64,000 nt of DNA from Granulicella tundricola MP5ACTX9 (GTDB lineage Bacteria > Acidobacteriota > Terriglobia > Terriglobales > Acidobacteriaceae): assembly GCF_000178975.2 (NCBI RefSeq), contig NC_015064.1, positions 620,001 to 684,000 on the forward strand. Reading direction: 5' to 3'. The position numbers and the translations under genes were made by a program. This document shows positions 20,330-29,200 of this stretch, piece after piece. Positions within the stretch are counted from its first letter, which is position 1. Each line of letters starts with the position of its first letter. The notes under the pieces were generated by a model that was not told the origin of the DNA, did not search any database, and saw only the letters and a program-made list of their open reading frames with translations.

Positions 20330-21256
20330 AACCCCAGGCCGCCAAGTAATCCCCTCCAGCTTCAAAGTCTCATCCGTAGCCCGCCGCAACCCCGCAAACT
20401 CGGTTTGCCACCGCACCATCTCCAAACAGCAAACCAGCGCATCGAACCCATCCTCCGACCCCTCAGCCCCCACCACCACAGACCGCGCCAGCCCCCCATA
20501 CAAACCGGGCTCAGCCATCTTCCTCGCTTTCAAATAAGCCTTCCGCGCACTAGGATTCGACTTAGCCACCGGCCCCGTCAGCAGCCGCGTATACATCTCC
20601 ACCAAGAGCGGCCGCCCTTCAGAAAAATCCTCAAAAGGCCAAACCCGAAACCCACCCTCCCGCAGCCTCATCAGCCACTCCATAGCCCGCAGCGACCCCG
20701 TCCCCACCGCACCCGCGCCCCCAATCTGAAATGGCGACTTCGGCTGCACTCCCTTCATCAGCGCCGCCCTTACCGGGTCCCCGCCTTCGAGCCCCTGCGC
20801 CACCTTGTTCTCCCAATCCGTCGCCCGCATCATCGACGCATACCCCGGGCCACTAAACTCCGCCGGCCTCTTATGCGGCCGCCCCCAGAACCGCAGATCT
20901 CTCTCCTCCTCCGCACAAGTAGTCCCGAGCCACCGCTCCCCACACCCACCCGCCACATACTCCCAAAACTCAAACACCGTCGAGCACCCACACTCCCGCA
21001 AAAACCAGCTCGGATAGCTGAAGCAGCAGTCCATCCCCACCACCATCCGCGGAGTCTCCTTCGCCAACCCAACCAGCCACTCCGTCAGCTCCGCCCGGGT
21101 CCGCCCCGTCTCCAACGTCACTCGTCCCCCAGCCGTTCGGCCAGCCCCCCGCGTCCAAACCCCCGCCCAGATCTTCTTCCTTTGCCCCGGCCCCTTATCC
21201 CCCGACCAGTCCACCGCCACCACCCGATCCAGCTCACCCACGGAACTTCCCCCCAT
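20321..21256 (-). CDS. DUF429-like protein, probable RNase H fold
   Basis: This 311-residue protein starts VGELDRVVAVDWSGDKGPGQ, and a second acidic strand MVVGMDCCFSYPS follows near residue 90. This spacing of aspartates is seen in DUF429 and other RNase H/actin-fold proteins of unknown function. The C-terminal part has EDGFDALVCCLEMVRW, a pattern that ends DUF429 domains. It is soluble, with no signal peptide. Its start faces the small membrane-protein gene at 21290 across 33 bases. The family call is moderate and the function unknown. Confidence 0.55.
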   Translation of the reverse strand: MGGSSVGELDRVVAVDWSGDKGPGQRKKIWAGVWTRGAGRTAGGRVTLETGRTRAELTEWLVGLAKETPRMVVGMDCCFSYPSWFLRECGCSTVFEFWEYVAGGCGERWLGTTCAEEERDLRFWGRPHKRPAEFSGPGYASMMRATDWENKVAQGLEGGDPVRAALMKGVQPKSPFQIGGAGAVGTGSLRAMEWLMRLREGGFRVWPFEDFSEGRPLLVEMYTRLLTGPVAKSNPSARKAYLKARKMAEPGLYGGLARSVVVGAEGSEDGFDALVCCLEMVRWQTEFAGLRRATDETLKLEGITWRPGVSS

Positions 21257-21289
21257 CCATCACCGTACTCCTCATACAGGAGAGCGCCC

Positions 21290-21481
21290 ATGCTCAAGCT
21301 TCTCGTCTTCCTCATCCTCGTCGTCTGCTGCTGGCCTCTCGCCGTCGTCGCCGTGATCCTCTACCCCTTCATCTGGCTCGTCCTGCTGCCCTTCCGGCTC
21401 GTCGGCATCGTCGTAGAGGGCGTCTTCGACCTCATCGCCGCCATCTTCCTCCTCCCCGCCCGGGCCATCAGGGCTATCTAA
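21290..21481 (+). CDS. Small hydrophobic membrane protein, 63 aa
   Basis: ATG 21290 has AGGAG eight bases upstream. The product is nearly all hydrophobic, with two likely membrane helices (about 3-25 and 30-55) and a short basic end (LLPARAIRAI). It contains aromatic and proline residues near the helix break (LYPFIWLVLLPFRLVG). Its stop overlaps the recX stop by four bases on the other strand. I do not recognise the family; the ribosome site and composition argue that it is real. Confidence 0.6.
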   Translation: MLKLLVFLILVVCCWPLAVVAVILYPFIWLVLLPFRLVGIVVEGVFDLIAAIFLLPARAIRAI

Positions 21482-22035
21482 AACTCCGGCATCTCCCCAT
21501 ACGTATCCGAGTCCCCACCCTCCGGCACCTCCACCTTCCAGGCCCGGAACAGCTTGAAGATCGCCGAAGAAGAGTACCCCGCCCGCATCAACCGATTCAT
21601 CACCCTCACCGTCTGCTTCTGCGCATCCACCCCGGAGGGCTGCGGAATCCGCTTCTTCTCACAGTAAGCCCGAGCCAGCCCCACCTCATCCGCCTCATCA
21701 TAAGCAGCCGCCAGTGTAGTCTCCGCAATCTCCTTGCCCACCCCCTTCATCGCCAGATCCTGCTGCACCCTCCGCCTTCCGAACCCCTGGTTCTCCTTCC
21801 TCAGCCGCGTATAGTCCTGCGCAAACCGGTCGTCCGAAAGATACTTCAGCTCCGTCAGCCTCCCCACCACCGCATCCATATCCGTCTCCCCCCGTTCGCC
21901 CTCATGCGCCCGAGCCTTCATCAACCTCTTCAAATCCCTCACCGTCCGCATCCGGCGGGAAAGCACCCCCACCGCATACTCAAACAGCTCCGCCTCTCCC
22001 ACCGGCTCCCGCTTCTTCGGCCTGGCAAACGCCAT
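21478..22035 (-). CDS. recX: Regulatory protein RecX
   Basis: The start at 22035 overlaps the S9 peptidase stop by one base (TGATG) and has GGGGGTGA upstream; an earlier in-frame start would run into the peptidase gene. The 185-residue product has the three-helix repeats of RecX: SDDRFAQDYTRLRKENQGFGRRRVQQDLAMKG is the classical central repeat (key residues Y, R, G, P-like turn), and a C-terminal repeat has AGYSSSAIFKLFR. RecX limits RecA filament growth. It is not next to recA here. The coupling to a peptidase gene is unusual and may be incidental. Confidence 0.85.
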   Translation of the reverse strand: MAFARPKKREPVGEAELFEYAVGVLSRRMRTVRDLKRLMKARAHEGERGETDMDAVVGRLTELKYLSDDRFAQDYTRLRKENQGFGRRRVQQDLAMKGVGKEIAETTLAAAYDEADEVGLARAYCEKKRIPQPSGVDAQKQTVRVMNRLMRAGYSSSAIFKLFRAWKVEVPEGGDSDTYGEMPEF

Positions 22036-24443
22036 CACTTCACCCCCGCATAAGCGTTCGTATGCGTCCACTTGTCACACCAGTCACTCACCGTCTTATT
22101 CCAAAGCTCGGCATTCTGCGGCTTGGTCACCCAATGCCCCTCATCTGGAAAGTAAAGCATCTCACTCGGCACGCCGAGCCGCTGCAGCGCCGTAAACAAC
22201 TGAAACCCTTCAGAAACATCCAGCCGATAATCCTTCTGCGAATGAATCACCAAAGTAGGCGTCTTGGCATTCTGAATCGAAAGCATAGGAGACCACTTCC
22301 TGAAAGGGTCCTGATCAGCCGGAAGGGAAGCATACCGCCACGGCTGTCCCGGCTCTTTCTCTCCCGCCCGCCGAAACTCCCACTCGTTGAACCACATCTC
22401 TTCCGTATCCCCATACGCCGCCGCCGGGTTATACATCCCGTCATGCGTCACGATGCACTTGAACCGGTTCGTATGCGTCAGCATCCAGTTCGCCATGAAC
22501 CCGCCATAGCTCGCCCCCAGCGCGCACTCCCGGTCTTTATCGATAAACGGAAACTGCATCTCCGCCGCATCGAGCCCCTTCATCAGATCCACATAAGCCT
22601 TCCCACCCCAATCCCCATTCACCCCATCGATGAACGCCTGCCCATACCCCGTCGACCCCCTCGGATTCACCATCACCACCACATACCCGCTCGCAGCCAT
22701 CAACTCCGGATTCCACCGATAGCTCCACGCATCCCCCCAGGCCCCCTGCGGCCCCCCATGAATCAAAAACTTCACCGGATACTTCTTCTTAGGATCGAAG
22801 TTCGGCGGCTTCACCACAAACCCCTGCACCTTCGTACCTTCATCACCAAGGAACGTAAAGCTTTCCATCGGCTGGCCTTCGTGCTTGCCAACGTCATAGA
22901 CTCTGAATGGACTTGAAGCATCGCCGCCACCATAGATTTTGAATGCACCAAGAGCATCGCGATTGATCCGGGTGAGCTGAGTTGTCTTGTATATCCCATA
23001 CTCTGCCGACTCATAAGTGCCAGCTTCAGGTTTATGCGCTTGGCCGTCGGCTCCAACCGCATCAACCGTGTCTATGTTTAAGTCACGATCGACCACAAAG
23101 CTCGTCAAGAAAAGCTCTGTTGGATTTGCGACTGTCGAACGACTGGAAACGAGAAACGTTCCGTCATGAGAGATGTTTAGCTCAGCAAATTCGCCCCACT
23201 CTCCTCGCGAATCAACAAAGGTGCGCAAGTTCAACTCGTTTCCGCTCAGCCCAATAGAAAAGACTTGTTCGCTCCCGGAGACACCGCTAGCGAAATAGAG
23301 TGCTTGCGAATCGCCTGCCCAAACAAACTCATCCACCCACCGATCAAATTTAGGCATCAACTCCCTGATCGTCTTAGCCTGACGATCAAACACCATCAAC
23401 CGAAACCGATCCGACTCATACCCCGCCCGCGCCTGCGACCGAAACGCCAGCCACCTCCCATCCGGCGAGTAGGCCGGCCCATCATCACTCCCCAGGCTCG
23501 TACTCACTTTGACAGGCCGAGCTCCCGCCTCATCCAGCCTTAGCGTGAACACATCGTTATTCGTGCTCGCCGCCGGAACTGTATCAAGATTGGTTACATA
23601 AGCAATCTCCTTCCCGTCCGGCGCCCACGCATACCCCAGCGGCCCACCCAGACTAAACGTAGGAGTCTCCGCATCCCCCACCACACTCTTCGGCGTAAGG
23701 TCCCGAGGATTCGGTCCAGCCAAGGAGAAGTCCGCGACGATCACATGCGTCCGCTTCTGCCCGGTAAAAGCATTCCAGTGCCGATACAGCAGCCCCGTAA
23801 ACAACTGCGCCTTCACAGGAGACTTATCCGCAGCTTCATCCTTAGCCTTATCGCAAGCATCTTCCTCAGACCACTTAGCCTTGTCCGAGCACTCCGGATA
23901 CACCTGCGTCGTAAACAGAAACCTCTTGTTATCCGGAGACCACACCGCCCCATCCGCATCGCCGCTTACTGCCTGCAACGTGCGCCCCATCCCAATCGTC
24001 CCGGTCTTCTCGTCCCACGTCGCAATCGTAATCCGGCTGTAGGGATCGTCCTTCATCGGAGCGCCGGTATAAGAAACAAACTGCCCATCAGGAGAGAACC
24101 GCCCAAAACTTTCACCGGTGCTGAACGTAATCTGACGTTCCACAACTGGGTGCCCCATGTCCGGATTCTCGGACGTGGGTTGAAGCGGCACAACCCACAG
24201 ATGATTCACCTTCGTATTCCCGGCCAGCGAAACATCCGTAACCGAAAAAAGCACCCACTTCCCACCAGGTGAAACCTGCGGATCGCTCACCCGCTTCATC
24301 GCCATCAAATCCTGAAACGTCATAGCGCGCTTAGCCGGGTGCCCCATGTCTCGGTTCTGAGACGTGGGTTCCACCGCAGCCTGACCCATCGCCACCGATC
24401 CCAGTCCCACCATCATCACGAAGAAAACACGAATCCAGCTCAT
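22035..24443 (-). CDS. S9-family prolyl oligopeptidase/acylaminoacyl peptidase
   Basis: This 802-residue exported peptidase has a signal peptide (about 1-21), a beta-propeller of WD40/PD40-like blades (about 45-500) and an alpha/beta-hydrolase domain. The catalytic serine is S645 in GASYGGFM, with the Asp in HSQKDYRLD and the His in DEGHWV. It cleaves oligopeptides in the periplasm. Two palindromic elements interrupt the coding sequence in frame: residues 26-36 (PTSQNRDMGHP), just past the signal peptide, and 89-99 ([11 protein letters not shown]), in a propeller loop after NHLWVVPLQ. The DNA at about 22870-23330 is less GC-rich than its flanks. Confidence 0.93.
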   Translation of the reverse strand: MSWIRVFFVMMVGLGSVAMGQAAVEPTSQNRDMGHPAKRAMTFQDLMAMKRVSDPQVSPGGKWVLFSVTDVSLAGNTKVNHLWVVPLQPTSENPDMGHPVVERQITFSTGESFGRFSPDGQFVSYTGAPMKDDPYSRITIATWDEKTGTIGMGRTLQAVSGDADGAVWSPDNKRFLFTTQVYPECSDKAKWSEEDACDKAKDEAADKSPVKAQLFTGLLYRHWNAFTGQKRTHVIVADFSLAGPNPRDLTPKSVVGDAETPTFSLGGPLGYAWAPDGKEIAYVTNLDTVPAASTNNDVFTLRLDEAGARPVKVSTSLGSDDGPAYSPDGRWLAFRSQARAGYESDRFRLMVFDRQAKTIRELMPKFDRWVDEFVWAGDSQALYFASGVSGSEQVFSIGLSGNELNLRTFVDSRGEWGEFAELNISHDGTFLVSSRSTVANPTELFLTSFVVDRDLNIDTVDAVGADGQAHKPEAGTYESAEYGIYKTTQLTRINRDALGAFKIYGGGDASSPFRVYDVGKHEGQPMESFTFLGDEGTKVQGFVVKPPNFDPKKKYPVKFLIHGGPQGAWGDAWSYRWNPELMAASGYVVVMVNPRGSTGYGQAFIDGVNGDWGGKAYVDLMKGLDAAEMQFPFIDKDRECALGASYGGFMANWMLTHTNRFKCIVTHDGMYNPAAAYGDTEEMWFNEWEFRRAGEKEPGQPWRYASLPADQDPFRKWSPMLSIQNAKTPTLVIHSQKDYRLDVSEGFQLFTALQRLGVPSEMLYFPDEGHWVTKPQNAELWNKTVSDWCDKWTHTNAYAGVK
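24138..24183. repeat. Palindromic element (family A) inside the S9 peptidase gene, copy 1
   Basis: The 46 bases are identical to 49340-49385 in scpB on the opposite strand, including about 18 bases outside the hairpin. The stem is CCCATGTCCG/CGGACGTGGG with loop GATTCT. It is read in the same frame as in scpB. Confidence 0.9.
24337..24370. repeat. Palindromic element (family A) inside the S9 peptidase gene, copy 2
   Basis: The stem is CCCATGTCTC/GAGACGTGGG with loop GGTTCT. Both arms changed relative to copy 1, so the pairing is kept. It is read in the same frame, giving PTSQNRDMGHP. Confidence 0.85.
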
Positions 24444-24471
24444 CGCAACAGCTTACAGCCCACATCGGAAA

Positions 24472-24608
24472 AATCAGCCTTGATCGCTTTTATCAATCCT
24501 TATCAACTCAGTCCGTTCGCCCGAACCCAGCACCAGGCAAAAAGCGGACCGAAGCGGTAGCCCCAGTCCGCCTTGATCCGCCTCAATCCCACTGATCCGC
24601 GTTACGCC
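24472..24608 (-). repeat. Interspersed repeat, family D (two segments)
   Basis: Minus-strand segments 24515-24472 and 24608-24566 carry the blocks GAGTTGATAAGGATTGAT and AGGCGTAACGCGGAT. The first matches 40115-40161 at most positions, and the second matches 10751-10793 and 43834-43870. It fills the gap between the kinase stop and the S9 peptidase start. Confidence 0.55.
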
Positions 24609-26090
24609 TTAAGCAACCCGTGCATGCTCCATCTCCGGCAGGCTCTCACCGCTCACCACCGTACTCACCGGCAGCTCCACCACCACGGCAGCCCCATGCG
24701 GATGCAGGTTGAACGCAGAGATCTCCCCACCATGCTCCCTCACAATTCCGTAGCACATGGAAAGTCCCATCCCATCTCCATCCCCCGGCTCCCGCGTCGT
24801 ATAAAACGGATCGAACACCCGTCCCGGCTCCTGGAACCCCGTCCCCGTATCGCTCACAATCACGTTGACGGACGTCTCGTCATGGCTCAACGTAATCCGG
24901 ATCGCATGGCCGTCCTCCCGCTCGCCCGCGTCTTCAATCGCCTGCGCCGCATTGTTCAGCAGATGTTCCATCACCTGCTTCAGCCGCTCACCCGATCCCC
25001 GGACCGCAGGCATCCCCTCATCGCTCGTAATCACCAGCTCCACCCCACGCTGCTCCAGCGTAGCCCTGCAGGCAGCGCCCAGCTCGTCCAGGATCGTCAC
25101 CATCTCAACCGCTTCGTTCACCACCACCGGCGGCCGCCAGAACTCCGTCAGCCGCTGGACCGTATCGCGCATCCTCAGCGCCTCCGTCCGGATCGTATCG
25201 GCATCCTTCCGCACACTTTCCTCATGGCTGCTCTCAGCAATCAACTCCGCAAACCCCAGCACCGCGGTCAGCGGATTGTTCAACGCATGAGCCACCCCGC
25301 CCGCAAGCTGTCCCAGCCCCGCCAGCTTCTCCGCCCGCAACAGCCGCTCGCTCATCAGCCTGCTCTCCATGGACATGGCAAGCCGTCCCGCCAGCAGCTC
25401 GATCGGCCCAATCGCCACCTCGAGCCTCTGCGCGTAGCCGCCATCGTTCCGGTCCGCGCGTGAACCGTCGGAGCAGACCACCATCGCGCCCAGCAGATGC
25501 CCATCATGCATCCGGATCGGGGCCACCATGCCGCGCCGCCACCGCCGCCGTTCCTTCTTGCCGGACAGCGCCCACGCCGCCACCTCCGGATCGAACTTCG
25601 TCCACTCCCCCAGTTGAATTGAAAAGCTCTTCGGATGCTTCTTCGCGCCGCCCTTCATACCCGTCTTGGTTCGCAGCCGAGCGCCTCGTTCCTCTTCCAC
25701 CGCGCTCTCGCCCCACGCCAGCAGCGCCCGCACCGTCAGATCGTCCACGCCGGCGCTGGAGGCGCAGTACATCCGCCCCTCCGCATCGCGCAGCAGCATC
25801 GCAACCTTCGGAAACGCGCTCAGATCCGCAATCGTCCGGCACACCCGTTTGGCCAGAGCCCGCGCCTGGGCCACCGGGTCACCCGCACCGGTACGCACAT
25901 CCAGCCGAGCATAGCCTTCAAGCTCCTCGCGCAGACGGCGTTCGCGCATCCGCTCGATCCTCTGGTGCGTGGCCCGCCGCCGCATCTGCCAGCCCATCCC
26001 GGCCAACCCCGCCATCGCCAGCAGGCACGCCCAATGATCCACCGCCTGAAATCCGCCGACACTCAAACCCAACCAAGCCGCTACCATCAT
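24609..26090 (-). CDS. Soluble/membrane-tethered sensor histidine kinase with GAF-like region
   Basis: This 493-residue protein has an N-terminal hydrophobic segment (about 1-35), a GAF-like sensory region (about 75-235), then HisKA (about 255-320) and HATPase (about 350-475). The H box reads GGVAHALNNPLTAVLGFAEL: the residue after the phosphorylated His is Ala instead of the usual Glu. That Glu is the general base for phosphotransfer in HisKA kinases, so activity may be altered. The ATP lid DGDGMGLSMCYGIVREHGG and the G1 box SDTGTGF are intact. No regulator is adjacent. The leader (26091-26255) is shared with the divergent gene at 26256. Confidence 0.85.
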   Translation of the reverse strand: MMVAAWLGLSVGGFQAVDHWACLLAMAGLAGMGWQMRRRATHQRIERMRERRLREELEGYARLDVRTGAGDPVAQARALAKRVCRTIADLSAFPKVAMLLRDAEGRMYCASSAGVDDLTVRALLAWGESAVEEERGARLRTKTGMKGGAKKHPKSFSIQLGEWTKFDPEVAAWALSGKKERRRWRRGMVAPIRMHDGHLLGAMVVCSDGSRADRNDGGYAQRLEVAIGPIELLAGRLAMSMESRLMSERLLRAEKLAGLGQLAGGVAHALNNPLTAVLGFAELIAESSHEESVRKDADTIRTEALRMRDTVQRLTEFWRPPVVVNEAVEMVTILDELGAACRATLEQRGVELVITSDEGMPAVRGSGERLKQVMEHLLNNAAQAIEDAGEREDGHAIRITLSHDETSVNVIVSDTGTGFQEPGRVFDPFYTTREPGDGDGMGLSMCYGIVREHGGEISAFNLHPHGAAVVVELPVSTVVSGESLPEMEHARVA

Positions 26091-26255
26091 CCTGAAGCCT
26101 CCACTGCCAAATACTGCAAGCGTTCTCGCACGTCACCTGATCTGCTCTGGAAATCTATCGGCTGACCTTGCTCACGAACCCGTTCCCGCGTCCGCCACGT
26201 CCAATCCTGCGTCTAACAGACAGGGCCAAGCAATGCCCTTATGGAGCTATTACCA

Positions 26256-27278
26256 ATGGTTGCCTCTTCTCAAACCCGGCCCCATCCGAAACCACTCGGC
26301 CTTTTTGCGTCCTTCACGTTCGCTGCCGCCCTGCTCGTTCTCTCCCCGTTATCGGTTCGCCAGGCCCTCGCCCTCGCCCCTGTCCCAAATCCGCACGGTC
26401 CTGAAGTCATGGGTTCGCAGGACGCGGAAGGCTTCGGCAAGCTCGACCCCAAGCCCCCCACCGGCCTCACCACGGATGAGATCGTCAAAAAGTTCGGCGC
26501 ACGCGAGACCGCCTTCAATCAGGCCCTCAACGAGTACACCTTCCGCCGGACCGTTCGCGTCGAAACCCTCGCCGAGGATACGAACAAGGTCGATGGCGTC
26601 TACCAGGACGTCACCGACATCGTCCTGTCAGACAACGGCGGACGCTCCGAGCACGTCGTCTTCGCACCCCAGAACACGCTGGAGCGCGTCATGATGACCC
26701 AGTCGGACTTTGACGACATCACCCACCGCCTGCCCTTTATCCTCACCACCAAAGACCTGCCTCAGTACGACCTCACCTACATGGGCCGCCAGCACGTCGA
26801 CGACCTCGACACCTATGTTTTTGAGGCCGCACCCAAGACCCTCGTCAAAGGCCAGCGTTACTTTCAGGGCCGCATCTGGGTCGACCAGAAGGACCTCCAG
26901 ATCGTCCTCATCAACGGCAAGACCGTCCCCCAGGACATGCGCCGCGGTCATGAAGACCTCTCGCCCCCTTACACCACCTACTACTCAGAGGTGGATGGAG
27001 GCTACTGGTTCCCCGTCTACACGCACGCGGAGGGCAACCTGCACTTCGCCGCCGCCAACGGCGCGTTAGCCCAGGACGTCCACATCCGCTACACCGTCAA
27101 GTACGCCGACTACAAGCGCTTCCACGCCAAGTCCCGCATCATCTACAACGGCGAAACCCTCCCCGCCGCCGACCCCAGCAAGCCGGACACCCCCGAGAAG
27201 ACCAACACCGAACCCACGGCCCAACCCGCCGCCGACCCCAACGCACCCAACCTCAAACACACGAAACCCCAACCGTAA
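26256..27278 (+). CDS. Secreted protein with LolA-like fold features
   Basis: ATG 26256 is preferred to ATG 26241 because GGAG lies nine bases before it. The 340-residue product has a signal peptide (to about residue 40, LSPLSVRQALALA), a region with YTFRRTVRVETL and a curved-sheet pattern RYFQGRIWVDQKDLQIVLINGKTVP. That pattern resembles the outer-membrane lipoprotein-sorting protein (LolA/LolB) fold. The C-terminus is a proline and threonine rich tail (about 300-340). It may bind a lipid or other hydrophobic ligand in the periplasm, which is inference. It stands alone between a divergent kinase gene and a convergent HNH gene. Confidence 0.6.
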   Translation: MVASSQTRPHPKPLGLFASFTFAAALLVLSPLSVRQALALAPVPNPHGPEVMGSQDAEGFGKLDPKPPTGLTTDEIVKKFGARETAFNQALNEYTFRRTVRVETLAEDTNKVDGVYQDVTDIVLSDNGGRSEHVVFAPQNTLERVMMTQSDFDDITHRLPFILTTKDLPQYDLTYMGRQHVDDLDTYVFEAAPKTLVKGQRYFQGRIWVDQKDLQIVLINGKTVPQDMRRGHEDLSPPYTTYYSEVDGGYWFPVYTHAEGNLHFAAANGALAQDVHIRYTVKYADYKRFHAKSRIIYNGETLPAADPSKPDTPEKTNTEPTAQPAADPNAPNLKHTKPQP

Positions 27279-27369
27279 GCCGGTCGGGGTTGCGTGGTGA
27301 TGTTTGTGGTGCATTTGTGGTTAGTTCGTGGTGATTTGTGGTGCAGAAAATCACCACGGTGAGCAGCCC

Positions 27370-28026
27370 TCAGGCAGCCTCTCCAGACTCGAAATACAGA
27401 TACCTGCGCCAGCTCGGATCGGCAGAACCGATCATCCGCATGATGTGCCGGCTGGTGTGCAAAGAGAACGGACGAGGCTCCCGCTGCAGCTTCATCTCCG
27501 TCAGCTCGTGCAGGAACTGGTTTCCTTTCTTACGGTTACAGTCATGGCAGCAAGCCACCAGGTTCTCCCACGTCGAGAGTCCGCCCCTGCTCCGGGGGAT
27601 TACATGGTCCAAAGTCAGCTCCCCGGCGGTCAAAATCACCGAGCAATACTGGCAACAATTCCGGTCCCGCAGCAGGATGTTTTTACGCGACAAAGCACGC
27701 GTCTGGTGAGGTATCCGCCGATACTCTAAGAGCCTGATAACAGAGGGCATAGCGACATTCACCTTAGCCGCATGCAAGATCGCCCCCTGAGCCTCCTCCG
27801 TCCGCGCAACTCCTTTCAATACAAGCACTAACGCCCGTCTGGCACCACAAATATTGATCGGTTCATAGCTCGCATTCAGCACCAGCACCGGAGTTTGCAT
27901 CCCCGGTTGCCGTGTAACTCGTTGATGCACATCGAGTTCCACCACATTTCGCCGATTTGCACCAGCATGACCCGCATGCCGCCCACTCCCCGTAACCCGC
28001 TGCTTCCGCATCTTGCCCGTCTGCAT
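27370..28026 (-). CDS. HNH endonuclease
   Basis: Start 28026 has GGAGG seven bases upstream, while the longer frame has no ribosome site. The 218-residue protein has an HNH/McrA-type core: CCQYC about residue 135, TLDHVIPRSRGG, then NLVACCHDCNRKKGN. This gives the zinc-binding CxxC pairs and the catalytic DHxxP and N/H residues. Stand-alone proteins of this kind are widespread in Acidobacteriota and many other phyla; their target is not known. No methyltransferase or other defence gene is next to it. It lies 32 bases downstream of the comF-like gene and may share its transcript. Confidence 0.85.
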   Translation of the reverse strand: MQTGKMRKQRVTGSGRHAGHAGANRRNVVELDVHQRVTRQPGMQTPVLVLNASYEPINICGARRALVLVLKGVARTEEAQGAILHAAKVNVAMPSVIRLLEYRRIPHQTRALSRKNILLRDRNCCQYCSVILTAGELTLDHVIPRSRGGLSTWENLVACCHDCNRKKGNQFLHELTEMKLQREPRPFSLHTSRHIMRMIGSADPSWRRYLYFESGEAA

Positions 28027-28058
28027 TCTTGATCCTCCGGTTCCGAAAGTTGTTTGAT

Positions 28059-29081
28059 CTAAGCTCCACCGAATGAGTGAGTTGGCCCGGGCTTCAGGTC
28101 CCATCCCGCCACGTAAGCTCCAGGATTTCGCTGCTGCGCCGTGATCCTCTCACTCTGCGCCCGCGCCACCGTAGCCACCCAAACCTTACTCGCACCCGCC
28201 TTCACCAACACTCGCGCACATTCCCGTGCCGTAGCCCCGGTCGTGAGGATGTCGTCGATGAGCAGAACCTCTTTGTTTGCAACGTCTCCACGAACCTCAA
28301 ACGCCCCGCGCAGATTCCGTCGTCGAGCCTTCCGCGAAAGCGCAAACTGGCTCTCCGTGCTCTTTCGCCGAACGAGCACTCCATGAGCCGCCTTAAGCTT
28401 CTTTCCGCGTAACTCCTTTAGAACCGCATCCGCCAGCAACCGAGACTGGTTATACCCCCGCCTTCTCTGCGACCGCACAAACAAAGGAACAGCCACCACC
28501 AGCGCATGGTCCGCCATCTTTCCCTCAAGCGACAACACCGCCTCACTCAGCCCACCCCCAAGCAGACGCGCAGCACCGGTGACCTCTTCATACTTGAAGA
28601 GGTGGATCAACTCTCTAAGTTCTTCAGAATAAACACCATAGGCCACGGCCCTCGTAAAGTCCGGAGGTGCCAGCCTGCACTCCCGACAGAGGAGTCCTTC
28701 CTTCAGCATTCCGCTGAAGCGTGCATCTTCCATATCCAGATCGAGGTCGAGCGCGTCCCCACACCGCCCGCATTCCATACCCGTCTTCCAATGAATCCGA
28801 CCCAGACAATCGCTGCACACCGGGACTGTATCCACTCGCAGCAGCGATCCACCGCAGACGCGGCAATCTCCAGGAAAAACGGTGGTAACAACATCGCCTG
28901 CGGCAATCCTCGCTGCATTGAAAGGACTTCGTAGCACTCTTGCGATGGCGCGCCAGCCGTTTTCGGCCAGCCTGCCACCCACGCGTTCAGGCCCCGCCCC
29001 ACCAGGCGGACCTCCCGCACCAACTCCGAGCGTCTGGCCATTCAAGCTCTCGCTGAAGACACACCTCACTCGCCAGCGCAC
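28059..29081 (-). CDS. ComF-family phosphoribosyltransferase
   Basis: This 340-residue protein has an N-terminal double zinc ribbon (CRVCGG, CSDC, CGRCGD, CREC at about 72-150) followed by a type I phosphoribosyltransferase domain with the PRPP motif VLLIDDILTTGATA near residue 285. That is the ComF layout. ComF helps take up or process DNA in naturally transformable bacteria. The N-terminal ~60 residues before the zinc ribbon are unusual in length and rich in Gly and Arg, so the true start may lie downstream. No other competence gene is nearby. Confidence 0.85.
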   Translation of the reverse strand: MRWRVRCVFSESLNGQTLGVGAGGPPGGAGPERVGGRLAENGWRAIARVLRSPFNAARIAAGDVVTTVFPGDCRVCGGSLLRVDTVPVCSDCLGRIHWKTGMECGRCGDALDLDLDMEDARFSGMLKEGLLCRECRLAPPDFTRAVAYGVYSEELRELIHLFKYEEVTGAARLLGGGLSEAVLSLEGKMADHALVVAVPLFVRSQRRRGYNQSRLLADAVLKELRGKKLKAAHGVLVRRKSTESQFALSRKARRRNLRGAFEVRGDVANKEVLLIDDILTTGATARECARVLVKAGASKVWVATVARAQSERITAQQRNPGAYVAGWDLKPGPTHSFGGA

Positions 29082-29200
29082 CGTTCAGCGCCAATGCCCG
29101 AAGTATAGTCTCAGCCGTCCCCTCCGCGTCAACCGTGTTGTGACTGATAAACTCCCATCCAAGCCCGAATCAACCTGAACACCTGCGGAGAACAACCTCG

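Noticed and set aside
27264..27357. Terminators between the genes at 26256 and 27370
   Set aside because: An 11-bp stem with one mismatch (27264-27291) and a GTGGTGAT/ATCACCAC stem are present, but neither has a T-run, so I did not list them as terminators.
27370..28026. HNH protein as part of a restriction or defence island
   Set aside because: There is no methyltransferase, helicase or known defence gene beside it; stand-alone HNH proteins like it are widespread.
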